Source: an uncultured Porphyromonas sp. (lineage in GTDB: Bacteria > Bacteroidota > Bacteroidia > Bacteroidales > Porphyromonadaceae). From it: DNA of 64,000 nt. The notes beneath the pieces are model-generated. The model saw only the letters and a list, made by a program, of their open reading frames with translations. It did not search any database and was not told the DNA's origin. The stretch is from the NCBI GenBank assembly GCA_902490315.1, contig CABUDK010000001.1, positions 1 to 64,000 of the forward strand, read 5' to 3'. The translations under genes were made by a program, and so were the position numbers. Positions 44,991 to 52,771 of this stretch are shown here, in pieces. Each line of letters opens with the position of its first letter. Position 1 is the stretch's first letter.

Positions 44991-45019
44991 CAAGCAAAGA
45001 GAGGCGGATCGGATTACTC

Positions 45020-45078
45020 TCTAATCTCTAACTTCTAACTTCTAATACCTAATTTCTAACTTCTAACCTCTAATCCCT
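45020..45078 (+). repeat. TCTAAYY heptamer array directly before the DUF2130 start
   Basis: Eight consecutive 7-bp units of the TCTAACT/TCTAATC type run from 45020 to 45075. The next three bases, CCT, lead straight into the ATG at 45079. The array therefore occupies the whole ribosome-binding region. A change of unit number would alter the leader length but not the reading frame. Confidence 0.9.
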
Positions 45079-46401
45079 ATGCACGAATTGGTTTGTCCGA
45101 ATTGCCATCAGCCGTTTAGTATCGATGAGCGTGGCTATGCGCAGCTGCTAGAGCAGGTGCGTGGCGAGGCTTTTGACAAGGCGCTCGCTGAGCGCGTGGC
45201 GCTGGTCGAGGAGCAGAGCCGACAGGCCCAGCAGCTAGCTGTGGCACAGGCTGAGGCGACGCTCAAGGAGCAGATCTCAAAGCGAGACAACGAGCTGGTA
45301 CAGCTCCAAAGCAAGCTCGACGCTATGGGCGAGAAGAGCCAAGCGGATCTGAAGCTAGCTCTGGCCAACAAAGAGCAAACGCTCATCGAGCTGCAGGCGC
45401 AGCTAGCGCAGCAAGAGAGCCTGCGAGACAATGAGCGCCTGAAGGTGCAGGCTGAGAGCCAGAAAGCACTACAAGCTAAGGAGCAAGAGATCACTGCACT
45501 GCAGGCTCGGGTGGAGCTACAGAGCAAAGAGGCTCAGCTAGAGGTCAAGCAACTGCAAGAGCAACACGAGCTAGAGAAGAAGGTGCTAGAGCAAGAGGTA
45601 GACTTTTACAAAGACCTCAAGTCTCGCATGTCCACCAAGATGCTGGGTGAGACACTCGAGCAGCACTGCGCCTTGGAGTTTGAGCAGAAGCTGAGACCCT
45701 TTTATCCCAACGCATACTTTGAGAAGGACAACGACGTGGTCGGTGGCACCAAGGGAGACTTCATCTTTCGTGACTATGCCGATGAAGGTGAGCTAGAGTA
45801 CATCTCCATCATGTTTGAGATGAAAAACGAGTCAGACACGACCTCCACGAAGCATCGCAACGAAGACTTTCTCAAGAAGCTTGACGAGGATCGACGCAAG
45901 AAGGGGTGCGAGTACGCCGTCCTCGTGTCGCTCCTGGAGGGCGACAACGAACTCTACAACGGCGGTATCGTCGACAAGTCACACCGCTACGAGAAGATGT
46001 ATGTGATCCGCCCCCAGTTCTTCGTGCCGCTGATCACGCTCCTCGTCTCCACCTCACGCAAGAGCCTCGACATACGCAAGCAGCTCTTCGAGGCGCAGCA
46101 GCAGTCCATCGATATCACACACTTTGAGGAGGATATAGAGGAGTTCAAGGAGAGGTTCGGATACAACTACCGCCTAGCGAGTAATAAGTTTCGGGATGCG
46201 ATCAAAGAGATCGACAGGTCGATCGAGCATCTGCAGAAGATCAAGGACAATCTCCTCGGTAGCGAAAACAACCTGCGCCTAGCCAACGACAAGGCGGAGG
46301 CACTGACCATTCGCAAGCTCACCTACAAGAACCCGACCATGCAGGCGAAGTTTAAGGAGCTCAAAGCGCAGCGTGCACTTGAAGAGCCATCAGAGGATTA
46401 G
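45079..46401 (+). CDS. DUF2130 family protein
   Basis: A 440-residue protein. The N-terminus has a CPNC pair (Cys6, Cys9) like half a zinc ribbon. A long coiled coil rich in Gln, Glu, Ala and Leu spans about residues 25-180. The DUF2130 domain (about 185-400) includes [15 protein letters not shown] and [15 protein letters not shown]. The Asp, Glu-x-Lys pattern there resembles the PD-(D/E)xK nuclease fold. Members have an unknown role, possibly in DNA metabolism. The leader is a heptamer array. It converges on purN. Confidence 0.85.
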   Translation: MHELVCPNCHQPFSIDERGYAQLLEQVRGEAFDKALAERVALVEEQSRQAQQLAVAQAEATLKEQISKRDNELVQLQSKLDAMGEKSQADLKLALANKEQTLIELQAQLAQQESLRDNERLKVQAESQKALQAKEQEITALQARVELQSKEAQLEVKQLQEQHELEKKVLEQEVDFYKDLKSRMSTKMLGETLEQHCALEFEQKLRPFYPNAYFEKDNDVVGGTKGDFIFRDYADEGELEYISIMFEMKNESDTTSTKHRNEDFLKKLDEDRRKKGCEYAVLVSLLEGDNELYNGGIVDKSHRYEKMYVIRPQFFVPLITLLVSTSRKSLDIRKQLFEAQQQSIDITHFEEDIEEFKERFGYNYRLASNKFRDAIKEIDRSIEHLQKIKDNLLGSENNLRLANDKAEALTIRKLTYKNPTMQAKFKELKAQRALEEPSED

Positions 46402-46426
46402 GCTTCCAAACACGATATATATAGAG

Positions 46427-46466
46427 AGAGGGGACTCGACCGCTACCGTGCGATCGGGTCCCCTCT
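46427..46466. terminator. Hairpin between DUF2130 and purN
   Basis: AGAGGGGAC (46427-46435) pairs with GTCCCCTCT (46458-46466), with more pairing inside. It separates convergent genes. No strong T-run is present on either side. Confidence 0.6.
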
Positions 46467-46512
46467 ATCATTAAGAGACAGTTGACTTTTGCAACAGTCT
46501 CATTTAGCTGCG

Positions 46513-47100
46513 CTAGACGAGTGGTGGGAGGTCGGGACGGGTGAGGTAGTCGGCGACGACCACTGGGTAGTAGGTGTGCTCCAGACGATGGATGCGCTCA
46601 GCGAGCGTCTCGACCGTGTCGTCGGGATGAACCGCTAGACGCACCTCGCAGAGCGTCGAGCCGCGGTCAAACTGTTCGTCGATGAGGTGGATCGTGATGC
46701 CGCTCATGGCGCAGTGCTCCTCTAGTACACGCTCATGGACGCGATCGCCATACATGCCTTTGCCCCCATAGTCGGGTAGCAGCCCTGGGTGAATGTTGAG
46801 GATGCGCTGCGGGAAAGCGCGTAGCAAGCTCTCAGGCACCAAGCCGAGGAAGCCCGCGAGGACGATCGCCGTCACCTGATATTGCTCTCGGAGTTGCTTA
46901 GCAAATGCGGGCTCACGCATCTCCTTGCGCTGGAAGGTGAGGGACGGTATGCCCAGTCTCTCAGCACGCTTGAGGACTCCAGCGTGGGGGTTGTCAGTTG
47001 CTATAAGCGCGACAGAAATGTCGTCGATATGAGCCAGGTAGTGGACAAGAGCCTCCGCATTTGTTCCATTGCCTGAGGCGAAGATAGCTATGGTTTCCAT
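46513..47100 (-). CDS. purN: Phosphoribosylglycinamide formyltransferase
   Basis: A 195-residue enzyme that transfers a formyl group from 10-formyl-THF to glycinamide ribonucleotide in purine synthesis. FASGNGTNAEAL is the substrate loop. The catalytic residues are Asn102 and His104 in NIHPGLLPDY and Asp145 in FDRGST. The frame extends 21 codons upstream to 47163, but METIAIFASG at 47100 is the normal N-terminus and leaves a reasonable leader after the minus-strand box at 47184. It diverges from acpP. Confidence 0.95.
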   Translation of the reverse strand: METIAIFASGNGTNAEALVHYLAHIDDISVALIATDNPHAGVLKRAERLGIPSLTFQRKEMREPAFAKQLREQYQVTAIVLAGFLGLVPESLLRAFPQRILNIHPGLLPDYGGKGMYGDRVHERVLEEHCAMSGITIHLIDEQFDRGSTLCEVRLAVHPDDTVETLAERIHRLEHTYYPVVVADYLTRPDLPPLV

Positions 47101-47109
47101 TTTTATTCG

Positions 47110-47117
47110 TACATTTG
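47110..47117 (+). promoter_or_regulatory. Possible -7 box for acpP
   Basis: TACATTTG fits TAnnTTTG and would give acpP a leader of about 170 nt. It overlaps the purN leader on the other strand. Confidence 0.4.
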
Positions 47118-47183
47118 TTGCACATAAGGGGCGCATGTGTGCAAAATGCAGTGGCATTCGCACGCTCTCACGTCTCTTGTGTA

Positions 47184-47191
47184 CAAAGGTA
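47184..47191 (-). promoter_or_regulatory. -7 box of the purN promoter
   Basis: TACCTTTG on the minus strand, 83 bp before the preferred purN start codon. Confidence 0.6.
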
Positions 47192-47297
47192 CAGCTAAAT
47201 CTGCGGACACGATACGCCTCAGCGCCAAGCGGTCTGCAGCGAGGCTTACCGATCCAGTATGACTAATCAATTATTCATCAAATAAACCTATTAAGCA

Positions 47298-47537
47298 ATG
47301 AACGCAGAAGTAGAAAGCAAGGTCAAAGACCTAATAGCAGACAAGCTCAACGTCGAGCTCTCAGAGGTAACTCGTGAGGCAAACTTCACCACCGATCTTG
47401 GTGCTGACTCACTCGACACTGTCGAGCTGATGATGGCCTTCGAGAAGGAGTTTGATATGACCATCCCCGATGAGGAGGCTGAGGGTATCAAGACCGTTGG
47501 CGACGCTATCGACTACATCGAGAAGCAGCTAGCATAA
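47298..47537 (+). CDS. acpP: Acyl carrier protein
   Basis: A 79-residue acidic carrier protein for fatty-acid synthesis. The phosphopantetheine site is Ser38 in [11 protein letters not shown]. The [16 protein letters not shown] segment forms the last helix. Size and composition are standard. It lies upstream of fabF as in most bacteria, with a hairpin-rich 243-bp gap between them that may reduce downstream transcription. Confidence 0.97.
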   Translation: MNAEVESKVKDLIADKLNVELSEVTREANFTTDLGADSLDTVELMMAFEKEFDMTIPDEEAEGIKTVGDAIDYIEKQLA

Positions 47538-47579
47538 GCCATCCCGAGGAGTAGACAGAGTGCTCTCCTCACCATACGA

Positions 47580-47690
47580 TACAGAGGTCTCGTTGCATAG
47601 CTATGCGACCACCTAGATCCTCTGTAGCACATACAGAGCCCGAGGGCAAGTCTCAGATCTCCCAGCGTGGGTGCTGGGCTTGCCCTTGTG
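47580..47690 (+). terminator. Two hairpins between acpP and fabF (possible attenuator)
   Basis: Hairpin 1 lies at about 47580-47625 (ACAGAG with CTCTGT, inner GCATAGCTATGC). Hairpin 2 is AGGGCAAG (47643-47650) with CTTGCCCT (47679-47686) around an inner CCCAGC/GCTGGG stem. No clean T-run follows, so partial termination or RNA processing is as likely as full termination. Confidence 0.5.
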
Positions 47691-47780
47691 CATTTCCCCA
47701 CATTCAGTTTACATCGCTAGAACCTGCTGCTCATAGCAGCAGACTCCTCATATCCTTGACGCTTGACTTTGATATAGCCT

Positions 47781-49034
47781 ATGCAATTTAACAGAGTAGT
47801 CGTGACTGGCCTAGGTGCCATCACCCCCATTGGCAATGACGCTCCTACCACTTGGCAAAACCTGCTTGCAGGTAAGAGTGGAGCAGCTCCCATCACACAG
47901 TTTGATGCCTCCAAGTTCAAGACCCAGTTCGCCTGTGAGGTCAAAGGCTTTAATCCAGAAGAGCACTTCGACCGCAAGGAGGTACGCCGCTATGATCGAT
48001 ATACACAGCTCGCACTGGTAGCGACAAAAGAGGCGATCGCAGACTCTGCTGTAGACCTAGAGCATGTCGACAAGAACGAGGTCGGCGTCATCATCAGCGC
48101 AGGTATCGGAGGACTAGAGACCTTCCAGGAGGAGATCATGCAGTATGACCCCGAGCGGGGACCCCGCTTCAACCCCTTCTTCATCCCGAAGATGATCTCC
48201 GACATTGCAGCTGGACTCGTATCGATCGAGTACGGCTTCCACGGTCCCAACTACAGTGTCGCCTCAGCTTGTGCCTCCTCGACGAATGCGATCATCGATG
48301 CTGCCATCATGATACGCTTAGGCAAGGCAAAGATGATGGTCGCAGGTGGTAGCGAGGCTGCTGTGACGGTCGCTGGTATCGGTGGCTTCAACGCAATGCA
48401 CGCACTCTCCACACGCAACGATTCGCCCGAGACCGCCTCTCGACCTTTCAGTGCGAGCCGTGACGGCTTTGTACTAGGCGAGGGAGCTGCGATCCTCATA
48501 TTAGAGGAGTATGAGCATGCGGTAGCACGTGGTGCTAAGATCTATGCAGAGTTTGCTGGCTTCGGACTCTCTGCCGATGCGTATCACCTGACCGCCAGTC
48601 ACCCTGAGGGACTAGGTGCCAAGCTCGTTATGACCCGCGCCCTAGAGGATGCTGGTATGAAGCCCGAAGATGTAGACTATATCAACGTGCACGGCACCTC
48701 GACACCTGTTGGTGATGCCTCAGAGGTCAAAGCGATCCAAAGCGTCTGGGGTGACAAAGCTTACGACCTCAACATCAGCTCCTCAAAGTCTATGACAGGC
48801 CACCTCCTCGGTGCAACGGGAGCATTGGAGGCAATGGCTATCGTCAAGTCCATTCAGGAAGATGTCGTCACTCCGACCATCAATCATGAGCCAGGCGACG
48901 AAGACGATCAGATAGACTACAAGCTCAACTTCACCTTCGACAAGGCGCAGAAGCGCACCGTCAACGTAGCTATGAGCAACACCTTCGGCTTCGGAGGTCA
49001 CAACGCTTGCGTCATCTTCAAGAAGGTTCAGTAA
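47781..49034 (+). CDS. fabF: 3-oxoacyl-[acyl-carrier-protein] synthase II
   Basis: A 417-residue condensing enzyme that extends acyl-ACP with malonyl-ACP. The triad is Cys164 in ASACASS, His304 in NVHGTSTPVGD and His341 in KSMTGHLLGA. The GFGGHNA loop is at the C-terminus. Length is typical of FabF. It is grouped with acpP upstream and rnc downstream, the acpP-fabF-rnc order common in bacteria. Confidence 0.97.
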   Translation: MQFNRVVVTGLGAITPIGNDAPTTWQNLLAGKSGAAPITQFDASKFKTQFACEVKGFNPEEHFDRKEVRRYDRYTQLALVATKEAIADSAVDLEHVDKNEVGVIISAGIGGLETFQEEIMQYDPERGPRFNPFFIPKMISDIAAGLVSIEYGFHGPNYSVASACASSTNAIIDAAIMIRLGKAKMMVAGGSEAAVTVAGIGGFNAMHALSTRNDSPETASRPFSASRDGFVLGEGAAILILEEYEHAVARGAKIYAEFAGFGLSADAYHLTASHPEGLGAKLVMTRALEDAGMKPEDVDYINVHGTSTPVGDASEVKAIQSVWGDKAYDLNISSSKSMTGHLLGATGALEAMAIVKSIQEDVVTPTINHEPGDEDDQIDYKLNFTFDKAQKRTVNVAMSNTFGFGGHNACVIFKKVQ

Positions 49035-49076
49035 TATACGTCTATCGCGCCGCATAGAGTCCTATGACAACCCATC

Positions 49077-49147
49077 AGCGACACCCCCTCACACAGGTTT
49101 GCACCCGTTCGTTAGAGCAGACAAGTGTGAAGGGGTGTCGCTTTATA
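49077..49147 (+). terminator. Terminator after fabF
   Basis: An 11-bp stem (49077-49087 with 49132-49142) continues inward with CACAC/GTGTG and is followed by TTTATAT. It lies 24 bp before rnc, so rnc may be expressed by read-through or from an internal promoter that I could not identify. Confidence 0.75.
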
Positions 49148-49170
49148 TGGTCTCCTAGAGAGCGACTGCT

Positions 49171-49980
49171 ATGAGTTTGATTCGGAGGTCTAGGACTAGG
49201 TTGTGGCTTCGCGAGCTGGGGGAGCGCTGGCAGCACTGGTGGAGTCGTTTGCGTGGAGACAACTCGCAGCGCACGCCCAATCTGACCACACTCTTCGATC
49301 GGATAGGCATCGTGCCAGTCCGCACAGACCTCTACCTGCTAGCGATGCGTCACCGCTCCTGCACGATCATCGGGGAGGGAGGGGAGAAGCTCAATAATGA
49401 GCGACTTGAGTTCCTCGGCGATGCAGTCCTCGAAGCCTCTATCTGTACCTACCTCTATCACCTCCACCCCACATGGGACGAAGGCGAGCTGAGCAAGTGC
49501 AAGAGCTCGCTTGTGAGCCGGCCTGTCAATAACGAAGTGGGTCGACGTCTGCATCTAGAGCGCTATATCGTCATGGTGCCGAGTGCTTTAGACAACTCGG
49601 TAGATATCTACGGCAATACCGTAGAGGCACTCATCGGAGCCATCTATCTCGACCAGGGCTACGCTCGGACGCAGGAGTTCGTCCGAGACTTCATCCTTCC
49701 CACCTATCGAGATATGCAAGAGCATACGGTGGCGAGCATTCAGAACTATAAGAGCGAATTGATCGAGTGGGTGCAGAAGCATCATCTCTCTCACGAGTTT
49801 CGTCTCGAAGAGCATGAGATGGCTCCACACGATCGCTTCGTCTACAGCGTCTGGATCGATGGCAAGCCCGTGGGACGAGGATCTGGCAGCAGCAAGAAGC
49901 GCGCCCAGCAGGAGGCATCTCGTGTCACCCTCGACTTGCTCCAGCAGGCTTACTCGACGATACAGCGCCGTGGTAGCTAG
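49171..49980 (+). CDS. rnc: Ribonuclease III
   Basis: A 269-residue double-stranded RNA endonuclease for rRNA and mRNA processing. The signature NNERLEFLGDAVLEA includes the metal ligands Glu80 and Asp84. VEALIGAIYLDQGY supplies the second acidic site. A double-stranded RNA-binding domain follows (GRGSGSSKKRAQQEAS near the end). The first ~40 residues are a basic extension beyond the usual start. It follows fabF across a terminator hairpin. MITE-like copy 2 lies 157 bp downstream. Confidence 0.95.
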   Translation: MSLIRRSRTRLWLRELGERWQHWWSRLRGDNSQRTPNLTTLFDRIGIVPVRTDLYLLAMRHRSCTIIGEGGEKLNNERLEFLGDAVLEASICTYLYHLHPTWDEGELSKCKSSLVSRPVNNEVGRRLHLERYIVMVPSALDNSVDIYGNTVEALIGAIYLDQGYARTQEFVRDFILPTYRDMQEHTVASIQNYKSELIEWVQKHHLSHEFRLEEHEMAPHDRFVYSVWIDGKPVGRGSGSSKKRAQQEASRVTLDLLQQAYSTIQRRGS

Positions 49981-50127
49981 CCTTAAGCGTTAATCCCGAC
50001 AGCGGCTCCCTTAGGAGCCTTTCCGCTAGACCAAACTGTGACCTTTTACAGAGGGTCATTCGTCTGATTGCTCAGATTATTTCGAAACTTCCGATGGTAG
50101 GCTACTTAACTTGCGAAGCCAAGCTCA

Positions 50128-50519
50128 GAGATGTGTGCAGGGCTGACGCATTATACCCTGTATCCAAGGAGCTATTCCTGACGCCAACCGAAGAATAGAT
50201 GGATTAAGTCTTGCCACATAGCGCTATGGACTCACATTATAGCTACTCCTAGATCTCCATTGAGGTTAATTCCTCGGAGCAAAAGCCCAAATAGCTCGGA
50301 GGAAATCGACCAATTCCTCGGAAGAAATTTCTCTTTCTTCCGAGGAATGAAAAAATTCTTCCGAAGAATCAACTCATACTTCGGAAGAATTTTTCATTTG
50401 CTCACTGGATAATCCTAAATCTCCACGGAGGATTGTTCTATTTCCTCCATTTCCCGAGATCCCTCATTAAGACGTAGGTAAACCTACCCCGTATAATGCG
50501 TCAGCCCTGGAGATGTGTG
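50128..50519. mobile_element. MITE-like element, copy 2, with 10-bp target duplication
   Basis: The element spans 50138-50509 (372 bp). It starts with CAGGGCTGACGCATTATAC and ends with the exact reverse complement. GAGATGTGTG occurs immediately outside both ends (50128-50137 and 50510-50519), a perfect 10-bp direct repeat expected from transposition. It differs from copy 1 by about 17 substitutions and one single-base indel. It encodes no protein, so movement would need a transposase supplied elsewhere. It sits between rnc and the promoter of the next gene. Confidence 0.94.
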
Positions 50520-50538
50520 CTATGTCAGAAGTTGTTTG

Positions 50539-50546
50539 TATATTTG
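50539..50546 (+). promoter_or_regulatory. -7 box of the small type IX-tail gene
   Basis: TATATTTG fits TAnnTTTG. It lies 29 bp after the right end of MITE-like copy 2 and 27 bp before the chosen ATG, so the insertion replaced the sequence just upstream of the promoter. Confidence 0.6.
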
Positions 50547-50572
50547 CCACTACTACTAGTGATCATACGCTT

Positions 50573-50911
50573 ATGAAGCAACTACTACATACTATATATA
50601 CCCTTGTCGTTTGTGCTCTACTACTGCCTTGCAGCGCATTAGCTAATGATGCGTGTGGCGCCTCCGAGCGACAGCAACTGTCTGATCAGTACCTCATGGT
50701 TGCAGCTTCGCTAGCCTCTGGCTTGGAGCAGTCTGCGCCTCGGGTGGAGGTGCGTGATGGCGCTATTGTACCGCTCTGCGAGTATGAGCAGATGCAGGTC
50801 TTTAACGTCATGGGGCAGGAGGTACGCAATGAGCATTTACCGTCAGGAGTCTATCTCGTGCGTCTTGTCGTGCAGGGAGAGACCTATACGCTCAAAGTGG
50901 TCATACGCTAA
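50573..50911 (+). CDS. Small exported protein with type IX sorting tail
   Basis: A 112-residue protein. A signal peptide covers residues ~1-23 (LLHTIYTLVVCALLLPCSALA). A short linker with two Cys residues follows. The last ~50 residues (QMQVFNVMGQEV to LPSGVYLVRLVVQGE) are a type A type IX secretion tail. Almost nothing is left between signal and tail, so it has no visible cargo domain. It may be a remnant of a larger protein or a genuine small surface protein. The frame extends to 50513, but that start lies upstream of the promoter box and inside the target duplication, so 50573 is preferred. Confidence 0.7.
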   Translation: MKQLLHTIYTLVVCALLLPCSALANDACGASERQQLSDQYLMVAASLASGLEQSAPRVEVRDGAIVPLCEYEQMQVFNVMGQEVRNEHLPSGVYLVRLVVQGETYTLKVVIR

Positions 50912-51010
50912 TCTACTCTAAAGCTACTGTATGAGAGTTATCGGCGTCCTGCTGCGCTAACGCATGCCAGCTTGACGTAGTGGGTAGCTCTCTTCTCATA
51001 TATTCTGTTT

Positions 51011-52036
51011 ATGCTTGATCAAATCCAGCAACTACAATCGGCACTCTCCAACCTCGCGGCCTCTACGCCCGAGGAGGCAGAGCAACTACGCATAGCTTAT
51101 CTTGGTAAGAAGGGACGCATCACCCAGCTCTTTGAGGCGTTTCGCCAGCTTCCCCCCGAGGAGAAGCGACAGCTAGGAGCAGCACTTAATCAGCTCAAGC
51201 AAGAGGCTACCGCACGCATCAAGGAGATACTAGCCTCTGTCTCCACGCGCTCTGTGCAGCAGACGATCGATCTAACCCGTCCCGCCGTACCTTACCCACA
51301 AGGCTCGCGTCATCCACTGACTCTCATACAGGAGGAGATCTGTAACATCTTCGAGCGCATGGGCTTTAGCATAGCTGAGGGACCTGAGGTGGAGGACGAT
51401 TGGCATGTTTTTGAGGCGCTCAACTTCCCGCCAGACCATCCCGCACGAGATATGCAGGACACCTTCTTTGTGGATCACAAGAGCAATATCCTACTGCGCA
51501 CCCACACATCCTCCGTGCAGACACGTGTCATGAAGAGCCAAGAGCCACCTATACGAGTGCTTTGCCCAGGACGTGTCTATCGCAACGAGGCTATATCCGC
51601 TCGTGCTCACTGCTTCTTTCACCAGATCGAGGGACTGTACATCGACCGCAACGTGAGCTACGCTGACTTGAGAGAGGCGCTGCTCTTCTTCGCTCAGTCG
51701 CTCTTTGGCGCAGATACGCAGATACGATTGCGCCCCTCCTACTTCCCCTTTACTGAGCCAAGTGCTGAGATGGATATCTCGTGCGGCTTGTGCCATGGCG
51801 AGGGGTGTGGCTTCTGCAAGCACACCGGATGGGTCGAGATATTGGGTTGCGGCATGGTCGATCCCAACGTCCTGGACAACTGTGGCATCGACAGCTCCGT
51901 CTATAGTGGCTACGCCTTCGGACTGGGCGTGGAGCGCATTGCCAACCTCAAGTACAATGTCAAGGATCTGCGATACTTCTCGGAAAACAACCTAGACTTC
52001 CTCTCGCAGTTTACCGCTCACACCACACCCCTCTAA
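51011..52036 (+). CDS. pheS: Phenylalanyl-tRNA synthetase alpha subunit
   Basis: A 341-residue class II catalytic subunit. An N-terminal coiled coil (residues ~1-90) binds tRNA-Phe. Motif 2 is RVYRNEAISARAHCFFHQIEG and motif 3 is GYAFGLGVERIANLKY. A Cys-rich loop, CGLCHGEGCGFC, lies before GWVEILGCGMVDP, as in many PheS proteins. The beta subunit gene (pheT) is not adjacent here. nth follows 15 bp downstream and is probably co-transcribed. Confidence 0.96.
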   Translation: MLDQIQQLQSALSNLAASTPEEAEQLRIAYLGKKGRITQLFEAFRQLPPEEKRQLGAALNQLKQEATARIKEILASVSTRSVQQTIDLTRPAVPYPQGSRHPLTLIQEEICNIFERMGFSIAEGPEVEDDWHVFEALNFPPDHPARDMQDTFFVDHKSNILLRTHTSSVQTRVMKSQEPPIRVLCPGRVYRNEAISARAHCFFHQIEGLYIDRNVSYADLREALLFFAQSLFGADTQIRLRPSYFPFTEPSAEMDISCGLCHGEGCGFCKHTGWVEILGCGMVDPNVLDNCGIDSSVYSGYAFGLGVERIANLKYNVKDLRYFSENNLDFLSQFTAHTTPL

Positions 52037-52051
52037 AGGCTTCTCAACAAC

Positions 52052-52699
52052 GTGACGCTTGACGAACGATACCGCTTGGCGCTAGAGGGGCTTGCTCAGC
52101 TCTATCCCGATGCCGATACGGAGCTTATCTACCACGACCCTTTCAGTTTACTTGTAGCGGTCGTTCTCTCGGCACAATGCACCGACAAGCGGGTCAATAT
52201 GGTGACCCCACAACTGATGGCGCACTACCCGACGCCTGAGGCGATGGCACGTGCCTCGGTAGATGATCTGCTAGCCTTCATGGGGAGCGTCAGCTATCCA
52301 AATAATAAGGCGAAGCACCTCCTCGGACTCTCTAAGCAGATAGCTCAGCGCCACAACGGCATTGTGCCTGCTACGCGCGAAGAGCTAGAGGCGCTCCCAG
52401 GCGTAGGACGTAAGAGCGCTAGTGTGATGCTGGCTGTATGCTTTGAAACACCGGCAATGCCCGTCGATACGCATGTCTTCCGTGTCGCTAAGCGCATCGG
52501 GCTTGCTTCCTCACGTGCCACTACGCCCCTAGCGGTCGAGCAAGCGCTCGTCAAGCGTATCCCACAGGCGCAGCTCATAGGTGCGCATCATCAGCTCATC
52601 TTGCTAGGCCGTTACATCTGCAAAGCGCGCAAGCCACTCTGCGAAGAGTGTACCCTCCACGCTTGCTGTCGCCACTACGCCACAGCTTCTAAAAAGTAA
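52052..52699 (+). CDS. nth: Endonuclease III
   Basis: A 215-residue DNA glycosylase/AP lyase for oxidised pyrimidines. The helix-hairpin-helix LPGVGRKSA contains the catalytic Lys. The catalytic Asp is in VDTHVFR. Four Cys in CKARKPLCEECTLHACC form the 4Fe-4S cluster site. The start is a GTG. It lies 15 bp after pheS and converges on dnaX. Confidence 0.95.
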   Translation: MTLDERYRLALEGLAQLYPDADTELIYHDPFSLLVAVVLSAQCTDKRVNMVTPQLMAHYPTPEAMARASVDDLLAFMGSVSYPNNKAKHLLGLSKQIAQRHNGIVPATREELEALPGVGRKSASVMLAVCFETPAMPVDTHVFRVAKRIGLASSRATTPLAVEQALVKRIPQAQLIGAHHQLILLGRYICKARKPLCEECTLHACCRHYATASKK

Positions 52700-52771
52700 T
52701 CGTCTTTCTAACCCGTGACAGGGAGCTCGCTGTAGGAAGGCACAGCCGGCCACTCGTGATGGGCTCCGTCG

